DNA of 64,000 bases from Curtobacterium salicis (GCF_011759505.1 NZ_JAAOYO010000001.1:372001-436000); one strand, 5' to 3'; shown: positions 50,303 through 58,517, counted from the stretch's first letter. Notes: generated by a model not told the origin, from the sequence alone. Made by a program: numbers and translations.

Positions 50303-51913
50303 GTGTCGGTTCCCGGGACAGCCGTGCGCCCGGCAGGTGCCGACGTCCGGCGAGGCGGCGTCCGGCGAGCGGACGGGACGTCGGCGCCGGTCGTCCCCGA
50401 CTCGTCGTCGGTGTTCGCCGCGCTCCCGCTCGGTCAGGCGGTGCCGCTCTCGGTGATCGGCGGACTGCTCTTCGCCCTGTCGTTCCCGTCGCCCGGCTGG
50501 TGGTTCCTGGCGTACCCCGCGGTGGCCTGCCTGCTGCTCGCGGCGATGGGGCAGCGCGCCCGTCGCGCGGCATGGCTCGGGCTGCTCGCCGGCGCCGTCT
50601 TCTGGGTGCCCGCGATCTCGTGGGCGGGCCGCTACCTGGGCCCGGTGCCGTGGTTCGCGCTGGCGTTGCTCGAGGCGGCGCTCTTCGCCCTCGGCACGGT
50701 GGCGATCGCCCTGGCGTACCGCTGGGTCGCGCCGGTGGTGCCTTCGACCGCCGGACGGGTGTGGGGCCTCCCGGCCGTGGTGTCCGCCCTCTGGACCGGA
50801 CGCGAGTGGTTCTCCGGCAGCTGGCCGTACGGCGGCTTCGCCTGGGGACGTGTCGGGCTGTCGCAGTCGGAGGGGCCCTTCACCCACCTCGCTGCGTACG
50901 TCGGCGTGCTCGGGCTGAGCTTCGTCGTCGTGTACTGCGTCGCCGTGGTGGTCTCGCTCGGGCTGGTCGGCGGTGTCCGGCTGCCGATGCGCATCGCGAT
51001 GGCGGGGCTCCTCGTTGCCGCGGTCCTGGCCGTTCCGGGGTGGCCGACCGCCGTCCACGGCACGGTCCGCATCGAGTCGGTGCAGGGCAACGGTCCGGCC
51101 GGGTACTTCGACCGTGCTCAGCCGGGCGACGTGCTGCGGTCGCAGGTCGCCGCGACCGACGTCGACGCGCGTGGCGTCGACCTGGTCGTCTGGCCGGAGG
51201 CGGCCGCCGAGTACGACCCGCGGCGTGAGCAGGTCATCGCCGGGGCGCTCGACGCGGTGGTGCAGAGCGTCGGCGCACCGCTCGTCGCCGGAGCCGTGAC
51301 GCAGACCTCGACGGGTGTGCTCCACAACACCTCGTTCGTCTGGGACGCGGACGGCTGGCAGGCGTCCTACGACAAGAAGCGCCCGGTGCCGTTCGGCGAG
51401 TACGTGCCGGACCGGTGGCTGTACTCGAAGCTCGCGCCCTCGCTGATCGGCCTGCTGCAGCGCGACTACACCCCGGGGACCAAGCCGAACGTGCTGCCGG
51501 TCGCGGGCATCCGGGCCGGGGTGATGATCTGCTTCGACGTCGTCGACGACGGGCTCACCGCCGACCTGGCACGCGGGGGCGCGCAGGTGATCCTCGCGCA
51601 GACGAACAACGCGGACTTCGACGGCACCGACGAGAACCTGCAGCAGCTCGAGATCGCCCGGATGCGGGCCGTCGAGACCGGACGCTCACTCGTCAACATC
51701 TCGACCGTCGGCGCGTCGCAGGTCATCGACCCGGACGGCCACACCATCGACCGGGTGCCCGCGTACACGGCGACGTCGATGGTGACGGATGTGCCGCTCG
51801 GCACCTCGACGACCCCCGCCACCGTGGCCTCCGGCGACGTCACGCTGGTGCTGTCGCTCGGCGGACTGCTCGTGCTCCTGGCCTGCGCTCCCTGGCGGCG
51901 CCGACACCGCTGA
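50303..51913 (+). CDS. lnt: Apolipoprotein N-acyltransferase Lnt
   Basis: Membrane enzyme of 536 residues that adds the third acyl chain to lipoproteins. About seven N-terminal membrane segments (50-245) are followed by the extracytoplasmic nitrilase domain, with catalytic Glu in VVWPEAAAEY (about 297), Lys in YDKKRPVPFGEYVP (about 357) and Cys in VMICFDVV (about 412). A final membrane helix lies near the C-terminus. GTG at 50303 has GGGAGG upstream and follows the helicase stop by 11 bases. The first 35 residues are a variable extension. Confidence 0.93.
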   Translation: MSVPGTAVRPAGADVRRGGVRRADGTSAPVVPDSSSVFAALPLGQAVPLSVIGGLLFALSFPSPGWWFLAYPAVACLLLAAMGQRARRAAWLGLLAGAVFWVPAISWAGRYLGPVPWFALALLEAALFALGTVAIALAYRWVAPVVPSTAGRVWGLPAVVSALWTGREWFSGSWPYGGFAWGRVGLSQSEGPFTHLAAYVGVLGLSFVVVYCVAVVVSLGLVGGVRLPMRIAMAGLLVAAVLAVPGWPTAVHGTVRIESVQGNGPAGYFDRAQPGDVLRSQVAATDVDARGVDLVVWPEAAAEYDPRREQVIAGALDAVVQSVGAPLVAGAVTQTSTGVLHNTSFVWDADGWQASYDKKRPVPFGEYVPDRWLYSKLAPSLIGLLQRDYTPGTKPNVLPVAGIRAGVMICFDVVDDGLTADLARGGAQVILAQTNNADFDGTDENLQQLEIARMRAVETGRSLVNISTVGASQVIDPDGHTIDRVPAYTATSMVTDVPLGTSTTPATVASGDVTLVLSLGGLLVLLACAPWRRRHR

Positions 51914-51977
51914 TCCCGTCCGACAGGTGCCCGTCGGATCCCGCGCACTGGGAAGGGACTGTGAATGCAGCCCCACC

Positions 51978-52004
51978 GGAACGAAACCCGGGTGGTGTGG
52001 GTTG
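51978..52004 (+). promoter_or_regulatory. Sigma-R/SigH-type promoter of rbpA
   Basis: GGAAC (51978-51982) and GTTG (52001-52004) are exactly 18 bases apart, the arrangement of the thiol-stress sigma factor SigR/SigH of actinobacteria (GGAAY-N18-GTT). It lies 30 bases before the rbpA ATG. rbpA is a known SigR target in Streptomyces. Confidence 0.6.
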
Positions 52005-52034
52005 GACCGGGGGAACGAGCGAGAGGAGTCGGAC

Positions 52035-52385
52035 ATGGCTGATCGGAGTCTCCGAGGCATGCGGCTCGGGAGCCAGAGCCTCCAGAGCGAGGACGGTGTC
52101 GAGCTCTCCGAGCGAAAGCGCGCCGTCTACCAGGCGGCATCGGGTGAGACCTTCGACGTGGTGTTCTCCGCCGACGCCGAGGTCCCGCAGGTGTGGTCGG
52201 ACCCACGGAGCGGTTGGGAAGGGCGTCTGCTCGGCGAGGACGGCAAGCCCGTCGAGATCGCCGCCGAGGACGTCAAGGCACCGCGCACCCACTGGGACAT
52301 GCTGCTCGAGCGGCGCTCCCGCGAGGAGCTCGAGGAACTGCTGGAGGAACGTCTCCAGGTCCTCCGGGCCCGCCGCGGCGCGTAG
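52035..52385 (+). CDS. rbpA: RNA polymerase-binding protein RbpA
   Basis: Small transcription activator of 116 residues that binds sigma and RNA polymerase and stabilises the open complex; found only in actinobacteria. It has the N-terminal GMRLGSQSLQSEDGV segment, a core domain (YQAASGETFDVVFSADAEVPQVW) without zinc cysteines, the basic linker region near KAPRTHWDMLLERRS, and a helical sigma-interacting C-terminus (EELEELLEERLQVLRARR). ATG at 52035 follows GAGAGGAG. The upstream promoter looks stress-inducible. Confidence 0.95.
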   Translation: MADRSLRGMRLGSQSLQSEDGVELSERKRAVYQAASGETFDVVFSADAEVPQVWSDPRSGWEGRLLGEDGKPVEIAAEDVKAPRTHWDMLLERRSREELEELLEERLQVLRARRGA

Positions 52386-52403
52386 CCGCACCGGAACAGA
52401 CGA

Positions 52404-52439
52404 GAACGGCCCGCTCCCTGTCAGGGGAGCGGGCCGTTC
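52404..52439. terminator. Bidirectional hairpin between rbpA and SPFH gene
   Basis: A perfect 15-bp stem (52404-52418 with 52425-52439) with a six-base loop lies between convergent genes. Confidence 0.75.
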
Positions 52440-52451
52440 GCGTGTCACGTG

Positions 52452-53615
52452 TCAGTCGCGCGCCGGGCCCGACCCGAACGCGGCGTCGGCTTCGCGGTCG
52501 GCGGCCGACAGACGCTGGTCCATGCTGCGGTCCGACTGCGCCAGGCGCTCGTCGAGCTCCGACGGCGGCACGATGTCCGCGACCGAGGCGTCGGCCGCGG
52601 GGGAGCCGGAGCGCCCGGCGCCGTCCCGCGCCTGCGTGTTCGCCAGGCTCTCGTCGGCGAGCTTGGAGATGCGGGACAGGAAGTCCGACCCCGCCGCTCC
52701 GCCGGCCGCCGAGCCACCGGAACCGGTCCGCTGGGCGCTGAAGCCCTTCGCGATGCCGGACAGCGCCTCGGTGAACTCGCTCGGGATCATCCAGAGCTTG
52801 TTCGAGTTGCCCTCGGCGATCTTCGGGAGCATCTGCAGGTACTGGTACGACAGCAGCTTCTCGTCCGGGTCGCCCTGGTGGATGGCGTCGAAGACCGTGG
52901 CGATGGCCTGGGCTTCACCTTCGGCGCGGAGGACCTGGGCCTTCGCGTCGCCCTCGGCGCCGAGGATGGCGGCCTGTCGCTGGCCCTCGGCCTCGAGGAT
53001 CTGCGACTGCTTCGTGCCCTCGGCCTGCAGGATCGCGGCACGACGGTTCCGCTCGGCGCGCAGCTGCTGCTCCATCGCGTCGACGATCGACACGGGCGGC
53101 TCGATGGCCTTGAGCTCGACGCGGCCGACGCGGATGCCCCACTTGCCGGTCGCCTCGTCGAGGACGACACGGAGCTGGCCGTTGATGTTGTCGCGACTCG
53201 TCAGGGCTTCTTCGAGGTTCAGGCCACCGACGACGTTGCGGAGCGTGGTCGTCGTGAGCTGCTCGACGGCGCCGAGGTAGTTCGCGATCTCGTAGGTGGC
53301 GGCGCGCGCGTCGGTCACCTGGAAGTACACGACCGTGTCGATCGAGACGACCAGGTTGTCCTCGGTGATCACGGGCTGCGGCGGGAACGAGACGACCTGC
53401 TCGCGCATGTCGATGAGCGGACGGAGCCGGTCGATGAACGGCACCAGCAGGTTCAAGCCCGGGTTGAGGGTCTTGTGGTACTTCCCGAGCCGCTCGACCA
53501 CGCCGGCCGTGGCCTGGGGGACGATGCGGATGGCCTTCGCGAGGACCGTGATGACGAAGATCACGATGACCACGATCAGGACGATGAGCACGATCGTCCC
53601 GGTGGAGAGCGTCAT
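52452..53615 (-). CDS. SPFH domain / band 7 family protein
   Basis: Membrane-associated scaffold protein of 387 residues. An N-terminal membrane anchor (about 6-28, IVLIVLIVVIVIFVITVLA) is followed by the SPFH domain (about 38-220, QATAGVVERLGKYHKTLNPG, LVVSIDTVVYFQV) and an alanine/glutamate coiled coil (about 190-270, QILEAEGQRQAAILGAEGDA). The C-terminal 80 residues are variable. It is of the QmcA/stomatin type and is paired with NfeD, a conserved association thought to organise membrane microdomains. ATG at 53615 overlaps the nfeD stop as ATGA. Confidence 0.92.
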   Translation of the reverse strand: MTLSTGTIVLIVLIVVIVIFVITVLAKAIRIVPQATAGVVERLGKYHKTLNPGLNLLVPFIDRLRPLIDMREQVVSFPPQPVITEDNLVVSIDTVVYFQVTDARAATYEIANYLGAVEQLTTTTLRNVVGGLNLEEALTSRDNINGQLRVVLDEATGKWGIRVGRVELKAIEPPVSIVDAMEQQLRAERNRRAAILQAEGTKQSQILEAEGQRQAAILGAEGDAKAQVLRAEGEAQAIATVFDAIHQGDPDEKLLSYQYLQMLPKIAEGNSNKLWMIPSEFTEALSGIAKGFSAQRTGSGGSAAGGAAGSDFLSRISKLADESLANTQARDGAGRSGSPAADASVADIVPPSELDERLAQSDRSMDQRLSAADREADAAFGSGPARD

Positions 53616-54085
53616 TGGGCTGCCTTCTGTTCGATGCTGACGACGGCGGTGGAGCCTTCGATGGACTCGACGACCACGCGTGTGCCGAGCGGCGGCGTGC
53701 GGTCGACGGCGCCGGCGGCGAACCGGGCGCTCCAGGTCTCACCGTTGGCCAGGCGGACCTGACCGGGGGCGGAGGGCGTGAACGCGAGGGCGACCGTGCC
53801 GGGCATCCCGACCAGGCCCTCGACGCCGGTGCGGTGCGGGTCGGCACCGCGGTTCAGCGCCTGCAGCACGCGGGGACGGACGACGGCGAGCAGCAGCAGT
53901 GCGAGCACCGCGGCGATGATCGCGCTGAGCCACCACGGGGCGCCGAGCAGTGCGGCGACCAGCCCGCCGGCGGCTCCGGCCGCGAGCATGAGGAAGACGA
54001 AGTCGAGCGTGAAGACCTCGACCACCCCCAACACGAGCACCAGGGCGATCCACACGATCACCTGGGTCCAATCCGAGACGTTCAC
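53612..54085 (-). CDS. NfeD family protein
   Basis: Membrane protein of 157 residues with two or three hydrophobic segments (about 10-75, VIVWIALVLVLGVVEVFTL and LLGAPWWLSAIIAAVLALLL) and a C-terminal OB-fold domain (about 95-155, GLVGMPGTVALAF, GTRVVVESIEGSTAVV). It is the short NfeD1b-like form without serine protease domain and the usual partner of SPFH proteins. GTG at 54085 is set by GGGAGG six bases upstream. A TACGTT hexamer about 66 bases upstream on the minus strand may be the promoter of the pair. Confidence 0.9.
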   Translation of the reverse strand: MNVSDWTQVIVWIALVLVLGVVEVFTLDFVFLMLAAGAAGGLVAALLGAPWWLSAIIAAVLALLLLAVVRPRVLQALNRGADPHRTGVEGLVGMPGTVALAFTPSAPGQVRLANGETWSARFAAGAVDRTPPLGTRVVVESIEGSTAVVSIEQKAAQ

Positions 54086-54214
54086 GCGATCTCCCTCCCT
54101 TGCATCGCGCACGGCCTCCGCAGCATCGCGATGTCCGGTCCTGTTGCGTCCAACGTATCAGCGACCACTGACCGGCCGGTGGTGCTGACCGGCCGGCGGC
54201 GGGCGCGCGCTTGC

Positions 54215-54220
54215 TAGGCT
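54215..54220 (+). promoter_or_regulatory. -10 hexamer TAGGCT, promoter of SDR-NUDIX operon
   Basis: TTGCTAGGCT contains the hexamer; the leader would be about 50 bases and ends with an AGGAGA ribosome site before GTG 54276. Confidence 0.45.
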
Positions 54221-54275
54221 CGATGCCGCCCGGGACGACCAGGACCGGCGCCGCCCCACGACAGGAGACAGCACT

Positions 54276-55037
54276 GTGAGCAGCCCCCTCGCCCCCGGAT
54301 CCCTCGACGGCACGCGCGCCCTCGTCACCGGCTCCTCCCGCGGCATCGGTGCGGACACCGTCGGGTACCTGGCCGAGGCCGGCGCGAAGGTCGTCGTCAA
54401 CTACCGCAACAAGGCTCGTCGCGCCGAGCAGATCGTCGAGAAGGTCGTCGCCGCCGGGGGAGCGGCTCTGGCGCTGCAGGCCGACCTCACCGACCACGAG
54501 TCGGTGCAGGCCATGGTCGACGCGGTCGTCGCCGAGTGGGGTGGCATCGACCTGCTCGTCCTCAACGCCTCCGGTGGCATGGAGTCGGGCATGGGCGAGG
54601 ACTACGCGCTCCGCCTGAACCGTGACGCCCAGGTCGACATGCTGCAGACCGCGGTGCCGCACATGCCGTCGGGCTCCCGCGTCGTCTTCGTCACGAGCCA
54701 CCAGGCCCACTTCGTCGACACCGCCGAGACCATGCCCGAGTACCTCCCGGTCGCGAAGAGCAAGCGCGCCGGCGAACTCGCCCTCCGTGAGCTCCTGCCC
54801 CAGCTCGAGGCGGCGGGCATCGAGTTCGTCACCGTCTCCGGCGACATGATCGAGGGCACCATCACCGCGACCCTGCTGAACCGCCTCAACCCGGGCGCGA
54901 TCGAGGGCCGTCGGGACGCCGTCGGCAAGCTCTACTCCGTGTCGGAGTTCGCGGCCGAGATCGCCCTCGCCGCCGTCGAGCCGATCCCCGCCGACCACAC
55001 CAAGCTCGTCGGCGACGTCAGCTCCTTCACGGCCTGA
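54276..55037 (+). CDS. SDR family oxidoreductase with atypical active site
   Basis: Short-chain dehydrogenase-like protein of 253 residues. The cofactor motif TGSSRGIG (about 18-25), VNYRN (NADP-type basic residue follows) and LNASGG (instead of NNAG) are present. The usual YxxxK is not found. The region reads PEYLPVAKSKRAGE, with Tyr and Lys five positions apart, and the catalytic Ser aligns with VTSHQAHF. The set looks like a conserved actinobacterial subgroup, so this is probably not a defect. GTG at 54276 follows AGGAGA. The NUDIX gene follows five bases after its stop. Confidence 0.83.
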   Translation: MSSPLAPGSLDGTRALVTGSSRGIGADTVGYLAEAGAKVVVNYRNKARRAEQIVEKVVAAGGAALALQADLTDHESVQAMVDAVVAEWGGIDLLVLNASGGMESGMGEDYALRLNRDAQVDMLQTAVPHMPSGSRVVFVTSHQAHFVDTAETMPEYLPVAKSKRAGELALRELLPQLEAAGIEFVTVSGDMIEGTITATLLNRLNPGAIEGRRDAVGKLYSVSEFAAEIALAAVEPIPADHTKLVGDVSSFTA

Positions 55038-55042
55038 CGGAC

Positions 55043-55495
55043 GTGACCGCCGCTCCCGGCCTGCGCCGGACCTCCCGGATCCTGCTGCTCGACCCCGACG
55101 GCCGCGTGTTCCTGATGGACACGAAGGCCCCGTCGTCCGACGGCGCACACCGCTGGATCACGCCCGGTGGCGGTGTCGACCCGGGGGAGTCGCACCGGGA
55201 CGCCGCGATCCGGGAGCTCCGCGAGGAGACCGGCATCGTGATCGACGAACCCGGCGAACCGGTCTGGTCGTGGGACTTCACCGTCGAGTGGGACCAGGCC
55301 GACCACGACCGGGGGCACGCCGAGTTCTACGTCGTGCGGACGCCCGGCTTCGCGCTGTCGGACGCCGAGTGGACCGACGACGAGCGGGTCGACATCCTCG
55401 CCTCGCGGTGGTGGACGGCGGACGAACTCGACGGCACCGACGAGCCGTTCGAGCCGGCGGAACTGCCGGACCTGGTGCGGCGCTACCGCGACTGA
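55043..55495 (+). CDS. NUDIX hydrolase
   Basis: Pyrophosphohydrolase of 150 residues. The Nudix box reads GGGVDPGESHRDAAIRELRE followed by ETGI (about 45-68), with all conserved acidic residues of GX5EX7REUXEEXGU. The rest is a single alpha/beta domain. Substrates may be damaged nucleotides or ADP-sugars. GTG at 55043 lies five bases after the SDR stop, so they are co-transcribed. Confidence 0.88.
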   Translation: MTAAPGLRRTSRILLLDPDGRVFLMDTKAPSSDGAHRWITPGGGVDPGESHRDAAIRELREETGIVIDEPGEPVWSWDFTVEWDQADHDRGHAEFYVVRTPGFALSDAEWTDDERVDILASRWWTADELDGTDEPFEPAELPDLVRRYRD

Positions 55496-55543
55496 CCGCC
55501 GGGCCCCATCGCCGGGCCGCACCCCCGGGCCCCACCGCCGGGT

Positions 55544-55579
55544 CGGGAGGCACGGTGCCCGGCCGCCACGCGCCTCCCG
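55544..55579. repeat. Degenerate GGGAGGC/GCCTCCC palindrome after NUDIX gene
   Basis: CGGGAGGC (55544-55551) pairs with GCCTCCCG (55572-55579) within a GC-rich spacer after the operon. It could end transcription and belongs by sequence to the dispersed palindrome family. Confidence 0.45.
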
Positions 55580-55642
55580 TCCGGCCGCCGGCCGCCACGA
55601 TGCGAGTGAGCGCTCCCTGCGAGCGGCGGCCCGCCACGGGCG

Positions 55643-55648
55643 TACCGT
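55643..55648 (+). promoter_or_regulatory. -10 hexamer TACCGT, leaderless promoter of small acidic gene
   Basis: TACCGT ends seven bases before the ATG at 55656. Confidence 0.45.
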
Positions 55649-55655
55649 CCCGACC

Positions 55656-55817
55656 ATGACGTACAGCCAGCCGGATCCGGCAGAAGAGACCACGCAGGCA
55701 GAGCCCGAGCAGCCCGACACGGAGCAGTCCACCGTCGGCGAGCAGGGCGAGGAGCACGCAGCCCTCGAGATCGACAGCGCGGACGTCCCGACGACGTCCG
55801 ACGACGCGTCGAACTGA
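55656..55817 (+). CDS. Small acidic protein, unknown
   Basis: A 53-residue open frame with ATG and TGA stop. Its composition is unusual: more than a quarter of its residues are Asp or Glu, many are Gln, Thr and Ser, there is no Lys or Arg and no hydrophobic core, so it is probably disordered. It reads MTYSQPDPAEETTQAEPE at the start and ends SDDASN. Support comes from the leaderless -10 spacing shared with other genes here and from a composition unlike translated spacer. Function unknown. Confidence 0.55.
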   Translation: MTYSQPDPAEETTQAEPEQPDTEQSTVGEQGEEHAALEIDSADVPTTSDDASN

Positions 55818-55870
55818 CGCGCGGCCCCGTCAGCGGGGCGCACACCACGCCGGACGCCTGGTGACGGGAC

Positions 55871-56290
55871 TCACACGAGTGTCGACACCAGGCGTTCGAC
55901 GCGTCCGCGGACGTCGTCGCGGATGGGACGGACGTCCTCGAGCGGCAAGCCGGCGGGATCGGTGAGTTCCCAGTCCTCGTAGCGCTTGCCGGGGAACACG
56001 GGACAGGCGTCGCCGCACCCCATCGTCACGACGACGTCGGCGTGCCGGACGGCGTCGGTGGTGAGGACGGCGGGGGTCTGGCCGACGATGTCGATGCCCA
56101 CCTCGTGCATGGCGGCCACCGCGACCTGGTTCACCTGGTCGGCGGGCTCGGAGCCGGCGGAGAACACGTCGACGCGGTCACCGGCGATCGCGCGGAGGAA
56201 GCCGGCTGCCATCTGCGAGCGGCCGGCGTTGTGCACGCAGACGAAGAGCACGGCGGGGCGGCGAGCGGGCTGGACTGGTGCGTCGGTCAT
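55871..56290 (-). CDS. arsC: Arsenate reductase / low-molecular-weight phosphatase ArsC-like
   Basis: Protein-tyrosine-phosphatase-fold enzyme of 139 residues. The P-loop CVHNAGRS (Cys18, Arg24) and the distal pair TMGCGDACP match thioredoxin- or mycothiol-coupled arsenate reductases, and the acidic residue is in EDWELTDP. It reduces arsenate to arsenite, probably with mycothiol/mycoredoxin or thioredoxin as electron donor. No arsR or arsenite exporter lies nearby. ATG at 56290 overlaps the GNAT gene stop as ATGA. Confidence 0.86.
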   Translation of the reverse strand: MTDAPVQPARRPAVLFVCVHNAGRSQMAAGFLRAIAGDRVDVFSAGSEPADQVNQVAVAAMHEVGIDIVGQTPAVLTTDAVRHADVVVTMGCGDACPVFPGKRYEDWELTDPAGLPLEDVRPIRDDVRGRVERLVSTLV

Positions 56291-56787
56291 GGGTCCATCG
56301 TGCCCGACAGGCGGCGCGTGAGACGCACGTACTCCGGGTGCTCGGGATCGGGGCCGGACCGGGTGAAGCCGACCGCCGCGTAGGCCCGGAGCGCCGGTTC
56401 GTTCCCGGGCACCACGAACAGGGCGAGTTCGTCGAGGCCGAGTGCCCGCGCCTCGGCCATCGCGAGCCGGACGAGCGCGGCGGACCGGCCCCGGCCGCGG
56501 AGGCTCGGGGCCAGGACGATGCGCGCCAGCCGCCCCGTGGTCTGCGTGACCCGGACGACGGCGACGTGGCCGAGCACCGTGGCGTCGTCGCCGTGTGCGA
56601 CGAGCGTGAACGGCACCCGTTCGGGCCCTCCGGACGCGGTGACCAGGTCTGCCGCCCGGTACGGCCAGGGCGCCCCCGTGCCGGCGACGGCGAGCGCATC
56701 CGCGTGTCCCCGGAACCAGGAGACGACGGACGTGGCGTCCTCCGACCGGAACGGCCGCAGGACGAGGTCGAGGTCATCGTTCGTCAT
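56287..56787 (-). CDS. GNAT family N-acetyltransferase
   Basis: Acetyltransferase of 166 residues. The GNAT core has LVAHGDDATVLGHVAVVRV (beta 2-4), the acetyl-CoA loop VLAPSLRGRGRSAALV (about 97-112, RGRGxS form of the Q/RxxGxG/A motif) and FVVPGNEPALRAYAAVGF (motif B). ATG at 56787 has GGAAG six bases upstream; the frame continues upstream only with cysteine-rich non-homologous sequence. The substrate is unknown; pairing with arsC hints at a resistance or detoxification role, but this is speculative. Confidence 0.82.
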   Translation of the reverse strand: MTNDDLDLVLRPFRSEDATSVVSWFRGHADALAVAGTGAPWPYRAADLVTASGGPERVPFTLVAHGDDATVLGHVAVVRVTQTTGRLARIVLAPSLRGRGRSAALVRLAMAEARALGLDELALFVVPGNEPALRAYAAVGFTRSGPDPEHPEYVRLTRRLSGTMDP

Positions 56788-56795
56788 CGTCTTCC

Positions 56796-56845
56796 AAACG
56801 TAACAAAACAGAAAACAAGTTGCCCTACTGTAATCATCAGTACAG
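56796..56845. promoter_or_regulatory. AT-rich divergent control region with CTGTA-N8-TACAG palindrome
   Basis: A run of A/T-rich sequence, unusual in this window, lies between the divergent GNAT and dpp-like operons. The minus strand carries TACGTT just before the GNAT ribosome site. On the plus side an inverted repeat CTGTA (56828-56832) / TACAG (56841-56845) could be an operator for the peptide transport operon. Confidence 0.45.
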
Positions 56846-56915
56846 CACCACTCGCTCCACCTCCCCGAGACGGACAACGCATCCCACGCGGTGCACAGAG
56901 GCGAAGAGGCATTCG

Positions 56916-58481
56916 ATGAGACAACGGAATCGAGCGGCCGTGGCCGCGGTGACAGCGGCAGCAGCCCTGGTCCTCGCGGGCTGCAGCGCCGGCGGCTCGG
57001 CGGACACCGGCACCGCCGCCGGTGGACACCCGAAGGGCGGTGTCCTGACGATGGCGCGGTCCGCCGACATCATCTCGATGGACAACACCACGACCTTCGA
57101 CAACAACTCCATCCACGTGATGCAGCAGATCATGGAGCCGCTGTTCAACGTGAGCGCGGACGGCAAGGAGCTCGAGCCGTGGCTGGCGACGAGCTACGAC
57201 GCGTCGGAGGACGGCAAGCAGTACACGATCCACCTCCGCAAGGGCGTCGAGTTCTCCAACGGGGACCCGATGACCGCGAAGGACGTCGTCTTCTCCATCA
57301 ACGCCGACAGCGCCACCGGCGCCTCGGGCTGGGGGTACATCAACGCGGCGATCGACAAGGTCAGCGCCGTCGACGACGAGACCGTCCGGATCGACCTGAA
57401 GTACGCGTGGGCGCCGCTGATCGCCGACCTGTCGCTCTTCAGCAACGCGATCGTCCCGGCGGACTACGCGGGGGAGTCGAAGAAGGAGTTCTACACCCAC
57501 CCCGTCGGCACCGGGCCCTTCGTCTGGGACTCGTGGAAGAAGGGCCAGTCGCTCAGCCTCACCGCGAACGACGACTACTGGCAGAAGGGCAAGCCGTACC
57601 TCGACGGCGTCAAGTGGACCGTCGTCCCGGACGCCAACACCCGCAAGCTCCAGGTGCAGGGTGGTCAGGTCGACATCGACGACACCCCGGACTGGTCGAG
57701 CCTGTCGTCGCTGAAGTCGGCGGCCGGTGTGCAGGCCGACACGTTCAAGTCGACGCAGATCGACTACGTGGCGTTCAACCAGCAGCGCAAGCCGTTCGAC
57801 GACGTCCACGTGCGCCGCGCGATCGCCTTCGCCCTCGACCGCAAGGCGATGGTCAAGGCCGTGCTGTTCGGCAACGGCACGACGGCGAACTCACTGCTGT
57901 CGCCCGGCACCCCGTACTACGACGCGAAGGCCGAGGGGCCGACGTACGACGTCGAGCAGGCGAAGGCCGAGCTGGCGAAGTCGTCCAAGCCGAACGGGTT
58001 CACGACGACGCTGCTCATCCGGTCGGGTGACCCGAACCAGACCTCCATCGCGCAGATCATGCAGTCCGAGCTCAAGGAGATCGGGATCACGATGCAGATC
58101 AAGCAGCTCGACCCGACGGCGAACAAGGAAGCCCGGTTGGCCGGCGACTTCGACATGGCGTGGTCCGCCTGGACGATGGACATCCCGGACCCCGACGAGT
58201 GGACCTCCTTCGCGGTCGACCCCGAGGGCGGGTCGAACTCGGCCTTCACGCACTACGACAACCCGGACGTCATCGCGATCAACAAGAAGGCCCAGCAGGA
58301 GACGGAACCGGCCAAGCGGCAGGAACTGTACTCCGAGCTGCAGCAGAAGACCGGTGACGACGCCTTCCTGGCGTACCTGTACTACTCGCCCTACGTGTTC
58401 GCGACCACCGACAAGGTGAACGACTTCCACGTGACGCCCCTCGGCAACTACCAGCTCGAGGACGTCTCCAAGGCGAAGTGA
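56916..58481 (+). CDS. ABC transporter substrate-binding protein, peptide type (SBP family 5)
   Basis: Lipoprotein of 521 residues. The signal peptide has the lipobox LAGC with Cys23. The SBP_bac_5 domain follows with EPLFNVSADGKELEPWLA, FSNGDPMTAKDVVFSI (about 110-125), a central DDYWQKGKPYLDGVKW, and RRAIAFALDRKAMV (about 305). Family 5 binds di- or oligopeptides or related ligands. ATG at 56916 is placed by AGAGG upstream. First gene of a seven-gene operon with permeases, two ATPases, an M55 peptidase and an isoaspartyl peptidase, so the ligand is probably a D-amino-acid- or isoaspartyl-containing peptide. Confidence 0.9.
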   Translation: MRQRNRAAVAAVTAAAALVLAGCSAGGSADTGTAAGGHPKGGVLTMARSADIISMDNTTTFDNNSIHVMQQIMEPLFNVSADGKELEPWLATSYDASEDGKQYTIHLRKGVEFSNGDPMTAKDVVFSINADSATGASGWGYINAAIDKVSAVDDETVRIDLKYAWAPLIADLSLFSNAIVPADYAGESKKEFYTHPVGTGPFVWDSWKKGQSLSLTANDDYWQKGKPYLDGVKWTVVPDANTRKLQVQGGQVDIDDTPDWSSLSSLKSAAGVQADTFKSTQIDYVAFNQQRKPFDDVHVRRAIAFALDRKAMVKAVLFGNGTTANSLLSPGTPYYDAKAEGPTYDVEQAKAELAKSSKPNGFTTTLLIRSGDPNQTSIAQIMQSELKEIGITMQIKQLDPTANKEARLAGDFDMAWSAWTMDIPDPDEWTSFAVDPEGGSNSAFTHYDNPDVIAINKKAQQETEPAKRQELYSELQQKTGDDAFLAYLYYSPYVFATTDKVNDFHVTPLGNYQLEDVSKAK

Positions 58482-58485
58482 CTCC

Positions 58486-58517
58486 CGGTGGGGTCCGACT
58501 CCGGTCCGACCCCACCG
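58486..58517 (+). other. Intercistronic hairpin after binding-protein gene
   Basis: CGGTGGGGTC (58486-58495) pairs with GACCCCACCG (58508-58517). It starts four bases after the stop codon and precedes the permease gene. Such hairpins often raise binding-protein mRNA over the downstream part. Confidence 0.5.
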
